64,000 nt of DNA from contig OZ038451.1 of the NCBI GenBank assembly GCA_964036195.1, positions 806,001 through 870,000 on the forward strand, given 5' to 3'. This stretch comes from Sphaerolaimus hirsutus (Eukaryota; Nematoda; Chromadorea; Monhysterida; Sphaerolaimidae). The translations under genes and the position numbers were made by a program. The notes under the pieces were generated by a model that saw only the letters and a list, made by a program, of their open reading frames with translations, did not search any database and was not told the DNA's origin. Positions 1-12,326 of this stretch are shown here, in pieces; within the stretch, counting starts at the first letter, position 1; every line of letters starts with the position of its first letter.

Positions 1-483
1 ATTCAAAACTACTTCAAGTTCTTTTAGAAAAAACACTTCAAAATAAAAAAAACATTTCCCAGAGGGTTTGCCATCTGAAATAATTTCTCCTGAGTTTTAT
101 TTCTGCATTGAAAACTGCACACACTAGAAAGCGTTTCAATTTTAAAACTTTAAACAAAATAAAATACCTCATCTAACATAGAGAATGGGGAGCAGCAGAA
201 AATATCTATGGATTTTGAGACAAATGGACCCGTGATTCTGCTCAATAAATCACACTCGATCGGACAAAAAGTGTCAAAGTTGGCAACGCCTGCCACCAAA
301 AAGAGCGACTCTAAACTGCTCGCATACAGCGCGCCCGCCAGTGCCGATGGTTTGTGTAATTTGTGCGGAATTTGACTTTTTTTCTGCATTTTATTGGATA
401 AAAATTTGAAAAGTATATGTATATACTAAAGGATAAAATTTTTCTTTGTGTTTTCTATACTCTTGGGTACACTAGGAACTCGC
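1..483. other. AT-rich sequence, no gene seen
   Basis: I see no convincing coding region, RNA gene or transposon terminus here. The only open frame of note (150-389, - strand) is short and has no recognisable motif or splice context. Confidence 0.5.
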
Positions 484-885
484 TAGGGTTGGGAACATGT
501 CTCAGCATGGGAAATACTTAGCATGGCACTGGCTGTGGGCCAATCTGAATCTACCAAAATGTTTAACCGTTTTTAGGGACCTCAGCTCAGCCACCATGCT
601 GTATTTTTGTTGTCCAATCCAATACCAGATGATTTTTTGGGATCATACCTGATACCCACTATTGATTACCTGATACCCAACAATTTTATTACCCTATACA
701 CGACAATTCAACTACCCGATACCCGACATTTTGACCTGAAAACCAGACCCGATACCCGACCTCAATACCAGAACCAGAACCCGATACCCGCAAAATTTCT
801 GGAACCGATACCCGATACCGACCCGAAATTTTCAGGGCCCGATACCCGATACCCAAACCCAAAAATTGTGAAATTCACAACCCTA
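484..885. mobile_element. hAT-like MITE with degenerate GATACCC array
   Basis: The ends TAGGGTTGGGAA and TTCACAACCCTA form short imperfect terminal inverted repeats. The interior is a degenerate array of GATACCC/GGGTATC words, about 610-860. I found no 8-bp target duplication, so the boundaries are approximate. A 174-codon open frame across it is simply the repeat read as protein. Confidence 0.5.
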
Positions 886-1340
886 CTTGCCATGGCGCTT
901 TTCCGAACCCCAGAGACAAGCGCCAATGGCGCCAAGCACCAGAAGCGCTATGGCCTTATTGCCAGAGTTGTTAAAAGTACCGAAAAATTTTTCAAAGTAT
1001 ACGTAAATGTAAAGTATTTATTTTTTACTCACCCCCCCCCCAAGTACAGAAAACATAAAGTAATATTTTTTTTACTTGAGTACAGAAAACGAAAAGAAAG
1101 TACTCGAGTACAGAAAACGAATTTCAGATAGGCTTTGTCATGGGCTTTTTCAAGGCATAGATGTGGAAAACAGAGAAAAAAAGTGAAAAATAGGAAAAAC
1201 AATGCAAAAATAGGTTAATAACACATGAACTAGTGAATTTGATAGTACCAAATGGTCAAAAAGGTTCAAAAACGAGTGATTTTGATTGAAACTTTGAGCA
1301 AAATTCCTTAAAAATACTCACTTTTACGTTTTCTGGGGCA
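886..1340. repeat. Fragments of GCGCC-type and CAGAGTTG-type elements
   Basis: Positions 891-955 hold a fragment of the GCGCC palindromic hAT family found intact elsewhere (for example 6888-7072). From 964 the sequence CAGAGTTGTTAAAAGTAC begins a second family that recurs at about 27608 and 52702. Neither is complete and there is no coding content. Confidence 0.5.
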
Positions 1341-2060
1341 AAAAGTATTTTACTCATGAATGAAATCTCCATGTTATTCTGATCATTTTAAGTGTTCATC
1401 AGTGAAAATCGGCAGAGAAATGGCCGAGATATGGAGTTTTGAAGTTGCATGCATGTGCTTATTTATGTGGATGGGAGGGAAAAGTTTGAAGCATCATAAC
1501 TTTTGATCGGAAAGACATATCTATCTCATTTTTGTTTTATTGAGTTTCGATCAGGAGTATACGATAGCATGTTCAAAACGAAAAAAAATTCGGAAATTTT
1601 TCATTTTGAAATCTGGCGAAATCGATATACACAAGATTTTGTATCACCGATTTGACAACAGAAATGAACTCTCCAAACATTTGTCATCATTACTAAATTC
1701 GGCTCAAAAAGTAATGAGTTACAGGCTTGCAAACTTTGCATGTTCTGAGCGATACGCAAAATTTTCGCAAATGACATGCTTTTTATAGATCCACCCTATC
1801 TCCGGTCAGGGGGGTCGTAGAAAATTTTCGAAAAAATCTGAGAGAGCCCCGGCCTGAAACCATAATATATCCAAATTTCAACAGTTTTCACCAAGCGGTT
1901 CCCGAGATATATACACGTCCCGACTGGCGAACCCCCCCCCCCTACCAAAATGCTAACCCCAAAATCCCCTATGACCGCGACGTGTCGCCGCGACAGAGGC
2001 GCTGCACACGACGCCATTCAGTTTTCAAAAAAATTCATTTTTGTTTTTATCTTGTGTTTT
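1341..2060. repeat. Single arm of the long foldback family
   Basis: The sequence matches, with divergence, the arms of the inverted-repeat element at 20.3-22.2 kb. Shared landmarks are a block around 1340-1450 and a terminal block around 1790-1975 ending in a C-run and the words AAAATGCTAACCCC. Only one arm is present, so it is a fragment or solo arm. Confidence 0.55.
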
Positions 2061-2072
2061 CAAAGGTGAAAA

Positions 2073-2395
2073 TAGGGTGTCAAATTTCTGTTTTCCGTTT
2101 TCCGTTTCCGCTTTCCGCAGGCAATTTTTTCCGTTTTCCGGCAAGTGCAAAATTTTTTCCGTTTCCATTTCCATTTTCCGGCAAGTGCCAATTTTTTTCC
2201 GTTTCTGCTTTTCCGCAGGCAAAATTCGTTCCGTTTTCCGTTTTCCGCTTTCCGCTGGCAATTTTTTTTCCATTTTCTGTTCCGTTTTCTGGCAAGTGCA
2301 AATGATTTTCTGTTTCTGTTTCCGTTTTCTGGCAAGCGCAAAAAATTTTCGTTTCCGTTTTCCATTTTCAGTAAAAAAAATTTGTTGACACCCTA
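2073..2395. mobile_element. hAT MITE, TTTTCCG-rich interior, TSD GGTGAAAA
   Basis: The element starts TAGGGTGTCAA and ends TTGACACCCTA. It is flanked by a perfect 8-bp duplication GGTGAAAA (2065-2072 and 2396-2403). The interior consists of TTTTCCG words with the spacer GGCAAGTGCAAA. It is inserted in another repeat whose uninterrupted form (TTTTCACCTTTGAAAA) is at about 33936. The four open frames over it are low-complexity shadows. Confidence 0.8.
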
Positions 2396-2403
2396 GGTGA
2401 AAA

Positions 2404-3980
2404 CTGGTGATGCATGTTTACACGTTGCCCATGTTGCCAGGTTTCAAAACTGTTTACCAATGTTGAATAGTGCCAGGGTCACCAAAACATTGCCAAATGT
2501 GTTGCAGGCGACGTGCTGGCGACATGCCAGCTATGTGAGTTGTCAACAGCTCGCCAAATTTGAAAAAATTATTTTAAAATGCACTGGGTGGTCACATAAA
2601 GTTCAAATTTGGAGGTCTTATACATAACTTTTTTCTAATCTAATAGATCTAATGATAGAGATATAATGGTATTTCCACACCATGTCAAAATCCCCAGAAC
2701 ATGTTTTATTAAATAAAACATATTTTTTTCATTTCACAGAATTTTTTCTGTATTGTTGCTGTTGCTGTTGCTCTTGATGCACAATACCTGTGTAATTTCA
2801 TAGCAAGCTGTATTTGCTATAAATATTTCCAACAGTAATTTTGTTAATTTTTTTGAAAACCTGAAATCATTGCTGGCTGACAACATTTACTTTATGCCTG
2901 GACCATGAGAAAACAAATCCTAGGCTAGATGAATGCGTATGAGGGTTGTTTGTCTGTTTTCAGCTTTGCTATTTGAGTTTTCATCTTTGTAAGTATTCTT
3001 ATAAAATTGTTTTCATTTTTGGGTGCAGGAATTGAATACAATTTGAATTATTCCCATTCTATTTGTTTTGCATCCTAATAATAGCTGTTGTAATGTGTAC
3101 AAAGATTGCAGCTACATGTTAAGTATTTAAATACCATCTTAAAAATTGTTTCATGAGAGATAAATACATTTTTATACTTCTTTATTGCTCATCTCCACAA
3201 CAACCAAACAAAAGAGGATAAAAAACTACACATAAATATATGCCAGAGGGATATTATCTGAAATGAAATATAGGATTTTAACAAACATTTTAACATATAA
3301 ATTGAAATTTATATTTTAAAATGTATGTGATAACTAAAAATCACCAAAATGTACCAAAAATACAGTATAATGTTCTCCATCACACAGTATAATGTCCTAC
3401 AAATGCTTACTTATTCCACAAAAAATATTTTGTCTGCAGCATTTTTCTGAAGTATTCAATAATAACTTCATAACATGAAAACTAACCAAAAAAACAAAGA
3501 TGGCAGCTGTTTTAGGCGATTCTGACACAGTATAAAACCATTTTGAAAACCAAAAAGTGAGTTTTCAACAAGGAACCGTGAAAACTAGCTTTGTGTGGTG
3601 CAATTGTGAACTGTTTTGTAAGCTAAGCGAACGATATTTCACACTTGTAATTTTCATAAAGAGATGTGAAAATTTATTGCTGTTACAACGTTTTACGTTC
3701 ACGTATTCAGCGCAAAACATGTTTTCACTCTTTCACAAATAAGCAGCGCAAGCTTCAAGTACAATTGGCTCGCTTCCAACGTGAGACATAAATAACAGGG
3801 CGTGCAAGGTGTCAAGTCACCGGACTATATCAGTGGACGAAACACAGGCGCGAGCAGCAACGAGGCAGCGTCCCACTCCGATTACAGCAGCGGCACCAGA
3901 CGCAGCCCCAGCGCGGCCGCTTCGCAGCAGAGATGCCGCCGCGATTGAGCCGTGCAAATGCCCCAAATGGAGGATACACT
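2404..3980. other. Old repeat remnants, no gene seen
   Basis: This contains remnants of a family built on GGTAAAC/TTGCCA words (compare 33820-34040 and 54360-54560) and one terminus resembling GGAACCGTGAAAACTAG at about 3572 (compare 34190 and 32930). No exon or transposase motif was recognised. Confidence 0.45.
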
Positions 3981-4081
3981 ATTACGCAGATAGACCCGTC
4001 ACGCACATACGCCCATCACGCACACAACTGGAGCTGTGTGCGCAATGGGCGTATGTGCGTGACGGGTTTATGTGCGTAATA
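3981..4081. repeat. 100-bp imperfect palindrome (GTGCGT family)
   Basis: The left arm runs ATTACGCA...ACCCGTCACGCACATACG and the right arm is its near-exact reverse complement, around the centre ACTGGAGCTG. The GTGCGT words and the adjoining GGCCTGGCCC place it with the family found at 31358-31944 and about 23350-23710. Confidence 0.6.
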
Positions 4082-4189
4082 GGCCTGGCCCGTCCCGTGC
4101 AGATTTATCTTACATGCAGGTAACAATTCTGCAAGTGCGTAACTAAGGGACCAGTGGAGAAGTGACAAGTACGATGAGAAGTGTCAAGT

Positions 4190-4370
4190 TGAATGAGAAG
4201 TGAGAAGTGAAATGATAAGTGAGAAGTGAGAGGTGAAGTGAGAAGTGAAATGATAAGTGAGAAGTGAGAGGTGAAGTGAGAAGTGAAATGATAAGTGAGA
4301 AGTGAGAGGTGAAGTGAGAAGTGAAATGATAAGTGAGAAGTGAGAGGTGAAGTGAGAAGTGAAACAAGAG
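4190..4370. repeat. 38-bp tandem repeat, about 4-5 copies
   Basis: A unit of about 38 bp made of AAGTGAGAAGTGAAATGATA followed by AGTGAGAAGTGAGAGGTG repeats with near identity. Purine-rich on the + strand. The flanks (AGTGGAGAAGTG at 4151, inverted AACTTCTCA-type words to about 4510) suggest it expanded inside a foldback element. Confidence 0.7.
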
Positions 4371-4690
4371 GTAAAAAGTTTACTTAACTTTTCGGTATTT
4401 ACTTCTCATTTCACTTCTCACTTCTCATTTTACTTAACTTTTAATGTTTTACTTGCCATTATTCTTCTCACTGCTCAATTTATTTATCTAATTTACTCAC
4501 TTCTCAAACGGTTTTTCACATCTCCACATGCAGAGTTGACCCCAGTACACAACAATGTTTATTGAGATGGGAGGCGTTGTTTAAATATAAATGTTATATC
4601 AATTGGTACCCGTAATACCGTATTTCCTCGAAATACCCCCATGGGGTTTATTTTTTTGCCAGCAAACTTTGAGTTGGGGTGAATACAAGG

Positions 4691-5230
4691 CAGAGTTGTG
4701 AAAGCGTATTTACGCTTACCCGAAATACCCGGGTAATTGGGTATTTATACTTAAAATTCATAGAATACCCGTACGCTTTATTTCGTTTTCCCGGCCAAAT
4801 TACCCGGATACTAAAAGCGTAAAAACACTTATCACATGTAAAAGTTTTACGTTTTCTAAAAGTGTAAAACTACAAAAAAGAAAATGGATGAGAACACATA
4901 CACAAAAAATCACTGCGTGTGTGTGCAGTAACACACAGAAAATAGTGGCTCATGTATTTACACATTGTGTTGAAATAGTAATAACGAGCGAAAATTGTGT
5001 CGCCTAGCAATATCATGGCTTCAGATTAGGAATTTGGGTGTGATAATGGATTCCGACGACGATGTTGTCGTCGTAGACAGCACTAAGTCGCTAATTTTTA
5101 CGCTTACGCTTTTTCGTACGCTTTCCTAGGTATTTAAAAAATACCTTACGCTTTAAGTATCCATACTCAAAATTTAGAAAGTGTATTTACGCTTACGCTT
5201 TCCAAAACTACCAGTGTTTTAACAACTCTG
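4691..5230. mobile_element. hAT MITE CAGAGTTG, TSD ATACAAGG
   Basis: The termini are CAGAGTTGTGAAAGCG and TTTTAACAACTCTG, flanked by a perfect 8-bp duplication ATACAAGG at 4683-4690 and 5231-5238. Both arms carry GTATTTACGCTTAC words. There is no transposase frame. It lies inside a degraded CCGTATTTCC element (about 4618 onward). Confidence 0.85.
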
Positions 5231-5238
5231 ATACAAGG

Positions 5239-6560
5239 GGAGGGGCTTATTTGAGAGGATTTTTGTTATTTCATGGATAATTGCAGCGTACTTGTGTTTA
5301 TTAAACATCTAAAAAACGTTTAAAAAGGTAAACATATTTTAACGACTTTTCCATAACTTTTTCGCTGTGCCACATAAATGTAAAATTGTTATAGTATTTT
5401 TAATGATGTCCTTTAAAAGTTTGCGTAACGAATATTTTTTCGGTGGTGTTCTGCTTTATTGGTTTTACTTCATTAGTTGGTTCTGATTAATCGCAGTTGA
5501 CAAAGAATGTATAATATTTAAATGCATAATGTTTTCAAAATGTTTTAATTCCAAAATGAATAAAGTTTGATGGAAGTTCAGATGACATTTTTTACAGATA
5601 AACATTTTATTTAGCGCATTGTTACAACTTATATGGTTAATAATAGGTAATCAAAGAAAATAAAAACTGACTTCTCCTCGATATTCAACATGAAAGTAAT
5701 CAATACATATTTTATAATAAGGGATATTCGTGTATTTCACTCAGCTCTATTTTTCAATGAAAAATGTAATAATCATTATTCCCGCGCTATTATATTTTTT
5801 TTGATGGAAGGAACCATTAATTTGCACGGAATCACTGTCATTTTTAGAAAATGGATGGAATGTATTTTTATTCACCTGCACGCGATAGTGAAAATTTATG
5901 ACCTGACTAATTTGATTTTATGTGTTCCATTTTAGTCACGCAAATAAGACCAATTATAAAATTCACGCATCAATGACTTTATTTCAGTTTATTTCAGCCT
6001 TGGATCATGTGAAGCTGAAATTAGGTACACCTAAAACTGTCATGAAAAATGACCTCAACAAACATATTGCTTATGAACATAATTGTTTTTATAAAAATTA
6101 TTTGTATACAAATTGTAAAAAATTGTAGAGAAATGTATTTTATTTTTATTTAATTTTTTTCTTCATTTTTTTAATTTTATTTTATTCCTAAAAGTCGTCA
6201 ATAAAATAAAATGACACCATTTCACAAATTTCTTTACAAACATTGTACAAAAAATCAGAATCTGGCATGCAAGGCCAAAAATTGTTATCATTAGACCTAA
6301 ACACGAAAAACTGATGAAGTGACACACTTCCATTACTTAAAAAAGTTGCATGCAGTAGGTATTGTTAGCTAGTTGCAAGTGTAATGTTACAAATATTGTT
6401 GCAAGTGTTACAATTATTGCTTTATCTGTATTTTCAGGACAGGGCTACTGGAGTGTGCTGGTTGCATTTGTAAAATGTTATGCAAACTGTCAATTGTAAT
6501 AACAAATGTAAAGTAAAGTGTCAATTGTCATGCAAAATGTCAAGTGTCATGTCAAATGTA
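5239..6560. other. AT-rich interval, no secure gene
   Basis: Two short frames (5690-5935 and 5922-6128, + strand) lie here. A pyrimidine-rich stretch before 6000 could be a splice acceptor, but no domain is recognisable and the composition matches the surrounding non-coding DNA. From about 6200 it grades into the TTGTCATGACAATTG element family. Confidence 0.4.
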
Positions 6561-6887
6561 AAGTGAAGTGTCAATTGTCATGACAAATTTCATGCAATAT
6601 GTAAATTGTCTATCCAAATATTATGTTTTCAATTCCAAAGCTTATGTTGTGTATCCAAACCTTATGTTTTTTTTGTATCCAAAGCTTATGTTTTGTATAC
6701 AAATCTTAGGTTTTTATCCAAATGTTCACATAAGATTTGGATACAAAACATAAGATTATAACACAAAACATAAAATTTGGTTACAATTTGCTTGACAATT
6801 GACACTTTACTTTACATTTGTCATGACAATTGACACTTTGCATGACATTTTACATGACATTTTACATGACACTACAGGGCTTAGGAC

Positions 6888-7072
6888 TAGTGATGTAAAA
6901 GCGCCATGGCGCTGGCGCTTGGCGCTAGCACCAAAGCAAAAAGCGCCATGGCGCTTTTGGCGCTTGGCGACATTTTGCTGTGGCGCCATTGGCGCTCGGC
7001 GCCGGACTTATGAAAAGCGCCATGGCGCTTTTGGCGCTTGGCGCTCAAGTCCTGGCGCTTTTTACATCTCTA
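6888..7072. mobile_element. GCGCC palindromic hAT MITE, TSD CTTAGGAC
   Basis: A compact reference copy of the family. It starts TAGTGATGTAAAAGCGCC and ends GGCGCTTTTTACATCTCTA, with a perfect 8-bp duplication CTTAGGAC (6880-6887, 7073-7080). The interior is a series of GCGCCATGGCGC-type palindromic units. The 8-bp duplication and TAGTGATG terminus indicate hAT mobilisation. It is inserted in a TGACAATTGACACTTT element. Confidence 0.9.
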
Positions 7073-7367
7073 CTTAGGACTGTCCCCATTTCCGCGAAGA
7101 AACAGGTAGAAAATGAAGCAACAAGACAAAAATTTAACAAACAATATGAATTTTTATACAATTTTACAAAAATAAGAATTTTTATACAATTTAACAAAAA
7201 TTCGAATTTTATACAATTTTTATTTTTATTTTGAAATTTTCCATTTTATTTTTTTATGTTTTTCTCTGAGATTTTGCCAATTCTGCTTATGAATAATGTC
7301 GCTATTCAACTGGCAAAACGTTGGTTTTGTTAATTTTCACGGGAAATTCAATGACAAATGTTTCATC

Positions 7368-7660
7368 GTTCTAAAGCCGGAATTAGAGCTCAGCGTCGAT
7401 TCGACGTGAAATGACGACGTAAAATGACGTCGTAAAATTAATTACACGAGTGTGGACCATGCTACGTGTGCGTATCAGGCCTGCCCCATGCTACGGGTCT
7501 ACAATTTTCTAAGGATAATATATGAATCAATACCATAATCGTGTCCAATACTGAGTGTTATCAGCCACAACTAGAGCGAATTGAAAAATTCAATTTTTAT
7601 AATTTCACGTCATCATTTTACGTCAGGGAACTAACTTTACAGTTCACGTCAACGGTTGCT
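7368..7660. repeat. Partial AAAGCCGG TIR element
   Basis: AAAGCCGGAATTAGAGCTCA followed by GACGTAAAATGACG-type words is one end of the family whose complete copies are 23869-24387 and 45780-46534. Only one end is preserved. Confidence 0.6.
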
Positions 7661-7998
7661 CCCCCTTGAAAAGTCCCCCTCAAAAACATCTGACGAAAAA
7701 ATAATCCCCTGGGGTCTTTTTCGAGAATTTAGGGTATTGAGTTTGTAATTTTCGATGGTCAAAAAGAATGGGCAAAAGCGCTTAACATTGAAAACAAATT
7801 TGGGATTTATTTTTTAACATATGTACCTATATCAGAAAATACCTATGTAAATTATACCATCTGCTACTTATATTTTTGCCAGGATTTCCCGCAAAGATTG
7901 AATTATATTTTCATTTTGAGAGATTTGCTGTAATTATATTCTAGCTATTATATTTTCTCAAAATCACACATTTTCCTATGCAAAATGTAGTAAAACTA

Positions 7999-8467
7999 GC
8001 AGGATTCTCTCCGACCTTCGGTCGGGTTTTGTGGTTCTCTACAATTAATACCATTGGAGAAAATATGATACTTTAGTTAAGTTTGCCCACATGCTAGGCA
8101 TGTGTTTTGAAATGCAGTATGTAATGTACCAACAATAACAAGACCAATACCAAAGATGCAATGTTTTGGAATGGATTTTTGTAAACTTGGTTGGTAAAAT
8201 GTAAAACTGTTAACTGTAAAATGGTTGGGCATGAAACTCGGTAGTAAAATGTGGACAGTTTGCGATTTGGTATGATGGTGTGCAGTGTGCATTCTGTGTG
8301 GTATAGGTTTTGTGATATGATAGTGTGGTTTTTGCAAGGTGTCAAACTTTGTTGTAATCTTCAATTGGTTACATTTGTGCTTTGCTGTTCTTTTTGTGTT
8401 TGTAAATCCTTGTGGTATTAATTGTAGAGAACCACAAAACCCAACTGAAGGTTGGAGAGAATCCTGC
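7999..8467. mobile_element. TA-target MITE, 50-bp terminal inverted repeats
   Basis: The two ends (GCAGGATTCTCTCC... and ...GGAGAGAATCCTGC) are inverted repeats extending about 50 bp and including the block around AACCACAAAACCC. Flanking TA dinucleotides at 7997-7998 and 8468-8469 fit a Tc1/mariner-type insertion. Frames inside it are non-specific. Confidence 0.8.
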
Positions 8468-8499
8468 TATAGGTACCCACTACTCAGAGGCTTGCAAAA

Positions 8500-9030
8500 A
8501 CTGACACCCCAATGGGGACCCCCCTCCAAATGGCACCCCCCGGGGAACCCCCCAAAAGTGGCACCCCCTGGGAACCGCCCAAAAATGAGACCCCCTAGGG
8601 CCCCACAAATATGGCACCCCCTGAGGACCACCAAAAAATGGCACCCCTTAGGGACCCCCCAAAAATGGCACCCCCTTGGGACCCCCCAAAATAGCACCCC
8701 CTGGGGACCCCCCAAACATGGCACCCCCTAGGAACCCCCACAAAAATGGCACCCCCTGGGGACCCACCCAAAGTTGGCTCCCCCTGGGGACTCTCCAAAA
8801 ATGGCACCCCCTGGGGACCACCCCAAAATGGCACCCCCTTAGGACCCCCCTGCAAAAAAAAATATAGCACCCCCCTGAGGACCACCAAAAAATGGCACCC
8901 CTGGGGACCACCCAAAAAATGGCACCCTATGTGGACCCCCTTGAAATGGCACCCCCATATGTACCTCCAGAAAATGGCACCCCCTGGAGACCCCCCAAAA
9001 ATGGCACCCCATGGGGACCCCCTCTAAATC
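8500..9030. repeat. Minisatellite, about 27-30-bp G/C-tract unit
   Basis: The unit is GGCACCCCCT-GGGGACC-CCCCAAAAAT with small length variants, about 18 copies. Each unit carries C-runs of 5-6 and a GGGG. Frames reading as GPPK/TPWG-like or GGPQG-like proteins on both strands are by-products of the repeat. Confidence 0.85.
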
Positions 9031-9035
9031 CTGTA

Positions 9036-9440
9036 AACACAGCCCCTAGTTTGGAAACTCCTGTAAACTCAGCCCCTAATTTGGAAACTCCTATAAACTC
9101 AGCCCCTAACTTGCAAACTCTCGTAAACTCAGCCCCTAACTTGCAAACTCCCATAAACTCAGCCACTTATTTGTAAGCTCCCATAAACTCAGCCTCTAAT
9201 TTGAAAACTCCCATAAACTCAGCCCCCAATTTTGGAAACTCCTGTAAACTCAACCCATAATTTGGAAACTGCTGTAAACTCAGCCCTAATTTGGATACTC
9301 CAATAAACTCAGCCCCTAATTTAGAAACTCCCATAAACTCAGCCCATAATTTGGAAACTCCCTTAAAATCAGCCCCTAATTCGGAAACTCCCATAAACTC
9401 AGCCCCTAATTTGGAAACTCCCGTAAACTCATTTTCAGGT
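9036..9440. repeat. Minisatellite, about 30-bp AACTCAGCCCCTAATTTG unit
   Basis: About 13 tandem copies of a 30-bp unit, AACTCAGCCCCTAATTTG plus GAAACTCCCATA, directly following the G/C-tract array. The same unit reappears at 11695-11890, so the 115-bp satellite block is bracketed by it. Confidence 0.85.
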
Positions 9441-11690
9441 TTATGGTAATGTAGTGTGAAAATGGTATGAATATTTCAAAAAATCACTATCATCAATCCA
9501 CAAATGCATCAATTCACAATTTTCAATTTTTTAGCCCCAAGGGTTAGACTTAAAAGGTTATGGTAATGTAGAGTAGAAATGGAGTGCACATCTCAAATCA
9601 CTGCAATTAAAAACCCACAATCGCATCATTTCACAAATTGAAAGTTTTTGTGCCCAGGGGTTCATTATCAGGGTTTTAGTTATGTGGTGTCAAAATGGAG
9701 TGCATATTTGAAATCGCTACAATCACAAACCCACAAACACATCATTTTATGATTTGAAAATTTTTGGCCCTGGGGGTTCATTTTCAGGGTTATGGTAATG
9801 TAGTGTCAAAATGAAGTGCATATTTCAAATCAAGGCAATCAAAAAGCCACAAATGCATCATTTCACAATTTCTAATTTATTAGCCCCATGGGTTCAATTT
9901 AAGGCTTACAGTAATGTAGAGTTGAAATTGAGTCATTTCAAATCAGTGCAATATTAAGAAACCTGCAAAATGCATCATTTTACAAATATAAATTTTTGGG
10001 TCTAGGGGTTCAATTTCAGAGTTTTAGTAATGTAGTGTCAAAATGGAGTGCATATTTGAAATCGCTACAATCAGAAACCCACAAATGCATCATTTTATGA
10101 TTTGAAAGTTTTTGGCTTAGGGGGTTCATTTTTATGGTTATAGTAATGTATTGTCAAAATGAAGTGCATATTTCAAATGAGTGCAATCAGAAACCTGAAA
10201 ATGAATGATTTCACAAATTGAAAGTTTTTGGCTCCAGAGGTTCATTTTCAGGGTTATGGTTATGTAGTTTTCAGGGTTATGTAGTGTCAAAATGGATTGC
10301 ATATTTCAAATCAGTGCAATTAGAAACCCACATCGAATCATTTCACAATTTCTAATTTTTTAAGCCCTGGGCATATTTGAAATAGCTACACTCTGAAACC
10401 CACAAATCCATCATTTTATGGTTTGAAAGTTTTTGGCCCAGGGGGTTCATTTTAGGGTTATGGTAATGTAGTGTCAAAATGAAGTGCATATTTCAAATGA
10501 GTGCTATCAGAAACCTGAAAATGCATCATTTCTCAAATTGAAAGTATTTGGCCCCATGGGTTCATTTTTAGGGTTATGGTAATGTAGTGTCAAAATGGAG
10601 TGCATATATCAAATTGGTGCAATCATAGACCCAAATTTGAAATCAGTGCAATCAGAAACCCAAAAATGAATGATTTCACAAATTGAAAGTTTTTGGCTCC
10701 AGAGGTTCATTTTCAGGGTTATGGTTATGTAGTTTTCAGGGTTATGTAGTGTCAAAACAGAGTGCATATTTCAAATCAGTGCAATTAGAAACCCACATTG
10801 AATCATTTCACAATTTCTAATTTTTTAAGCCCTGGGCATATTTGAAATCACTACACTCAGAAACTCACAAATCCATCATTTTATGATTTGAAAGTTTTTG
10901 GTCCAGGGGGTTCATTTTAGGGTTATGGTAATGTAGTGTCAAAATGAAGTGCATATTTCAGATGAGTGCAATCAGAAACCTGAAAATGCATCATTTCTCA
11001 AATTGAAAGTATTTAACCCCATGGGTCCATTTTGAGGGTTATGGTAATGTAGTGTCAAAATGGAGTGCATATATCAAATCAGTGCAATCAGAAACCCAAA
11101 TTTGAAATCAGTGCAATCAGAAACCCAAAAATGCATCATTTCACACATTGTTTTTTTTTGGCCCCAGTGGTTCATTTTCAGGGTTATGGTAATGTAGTGT
11201 CAAAATGAAGTGCATATTTCAAATGAGTGCAATCAGAAACCTGAAAATGCATCATTTCTCAAATTGAAAGTATTTGGCCCCATGGGTTCATTTTTCGGGT
11301 TATGGTAATGTAGTGTCAATGGAGTGCATATATCAAATCAGTGCAATCAGAAACCTAAATTTGAAATCAGTGGAACCAGAAACCCAAAAATGCATCATTT
11401 CACAAATTGAAAGTTTTTGGCCCCAGTGGTTCATTTTCAGGGTTATGGTAATGTAGTGTCAAAATGGAGTGCATTATATATCAAATCAGTGCAATTAGAA
11501 ACCCACAATGCATCATTTCACAATTTGAAAATTTTGGCCCCATTTTGGGTTCAATTTCAGGGTTATCGTAATGTACTGTCAGAATGGAGTGCATATTTCA
11601 AATCATTGTAATCAGTAACCCACAAATGCATTATATCACAATTTATATTTTTTAGCCCCGGGGGCCTCACTTAAGGATTATGGTAATGTT
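9441..11690. repeat. Satellite, about 115-bp monomer with higher-order period
   Basis: The monomer contains the landmarks GGTTATGGTAATGTAGTGTC, AAATCAGTGCAATCAGAAACC, AATGCATCATTTCACAA and TTTTTGGCCCCAG. Monomer starts are about 115 bp apart, giving roughly 19 copies. A doubled GTAGTTTTCAGGGTTATGTAG junction recurs at about 10264 and 10725, implying a higher-order period near 460 bp (four monomers). Confidence 0.85.
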
Positions 11691-11694
11691 ATTG

Positions 11695-11890
11695 TTAACT
11701 CCCATAAACTCAGCCCCTAATTTGGCAAACACCCATCAACTCAACTCCCATAAACTCAGCCTCTAATTTTTAAACTTGTGTCAACAGCCCCTTATCTTTA
11801 AACTTCTGTCAACTCAACCCTAATTTATCAACACCTATCAACTCAACCCTGAATTGTAAACTCAGCCCCTAAAAACTCAAGTCAACCCCC
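11695..11890. repeat. Second, decayed block of the AACTCAGCCCC minisatellite
   Basis: Degenerate copies of the same unit as 9036-9440 (ACTCCCATAAACTCAGCC, TCAACTCAACCC variants), more diverged than the first block. Confidence 0.75.
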
Positions 11891-12326
11891 TATACATGTG
11901 CAATTGCATTCTTGGGAAGCAACTTTGCCATCTACTAACCCTGTTTGTCAAGATTGTGGATCGTGTTTGTAAAGGGCATTTGTACTAATAAATAGTGACT
12001 GCATTGTGTGCAAAAACACACACGAATCGGGCACAATGAGGCCTGTGATTGTGCCTCCTATCTTTTGCATTGAAGCATCCTTAGCGTGCAGTTCTCTCGA
12101 AATTGTATAGGTGGAGATACGCACAAAGACATCTAGGTTGCGGAACGCAGCTTACTTGACGTAAATATGGAGGAAACATGTTCCAGTCAGTGTTCTGAAT
12201 TTGATCCTAAAAGAACACTCGAGTCTTGTTATCGCAAATGCGATACGTTTATGGTCAAGTTGCCTTTATTTGTTCAAAGAATATTGGCAAACAATGGCAC
12301 CACCCACTGAGAAATTGTAGATTGGC
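11891..12326. other. Unassigned sequence, no gene seen
   Basis: No recognisable exon, terminus or repeat. Frames are short and without motif. Confidence 0.4.

Noticed and set aside
2025-2396. Six overlapping frames over the TTTTCCG element
   Set aside because: Low-complexity translation of simple words; same artefact at 28002-28572 and 53099-53675.
8339-9394. Proline- or glycine-rich proteins on both strands
   Set aside because: Products of G/C-tract and 30-bp minisatellites; every frame is open because of the repeat.
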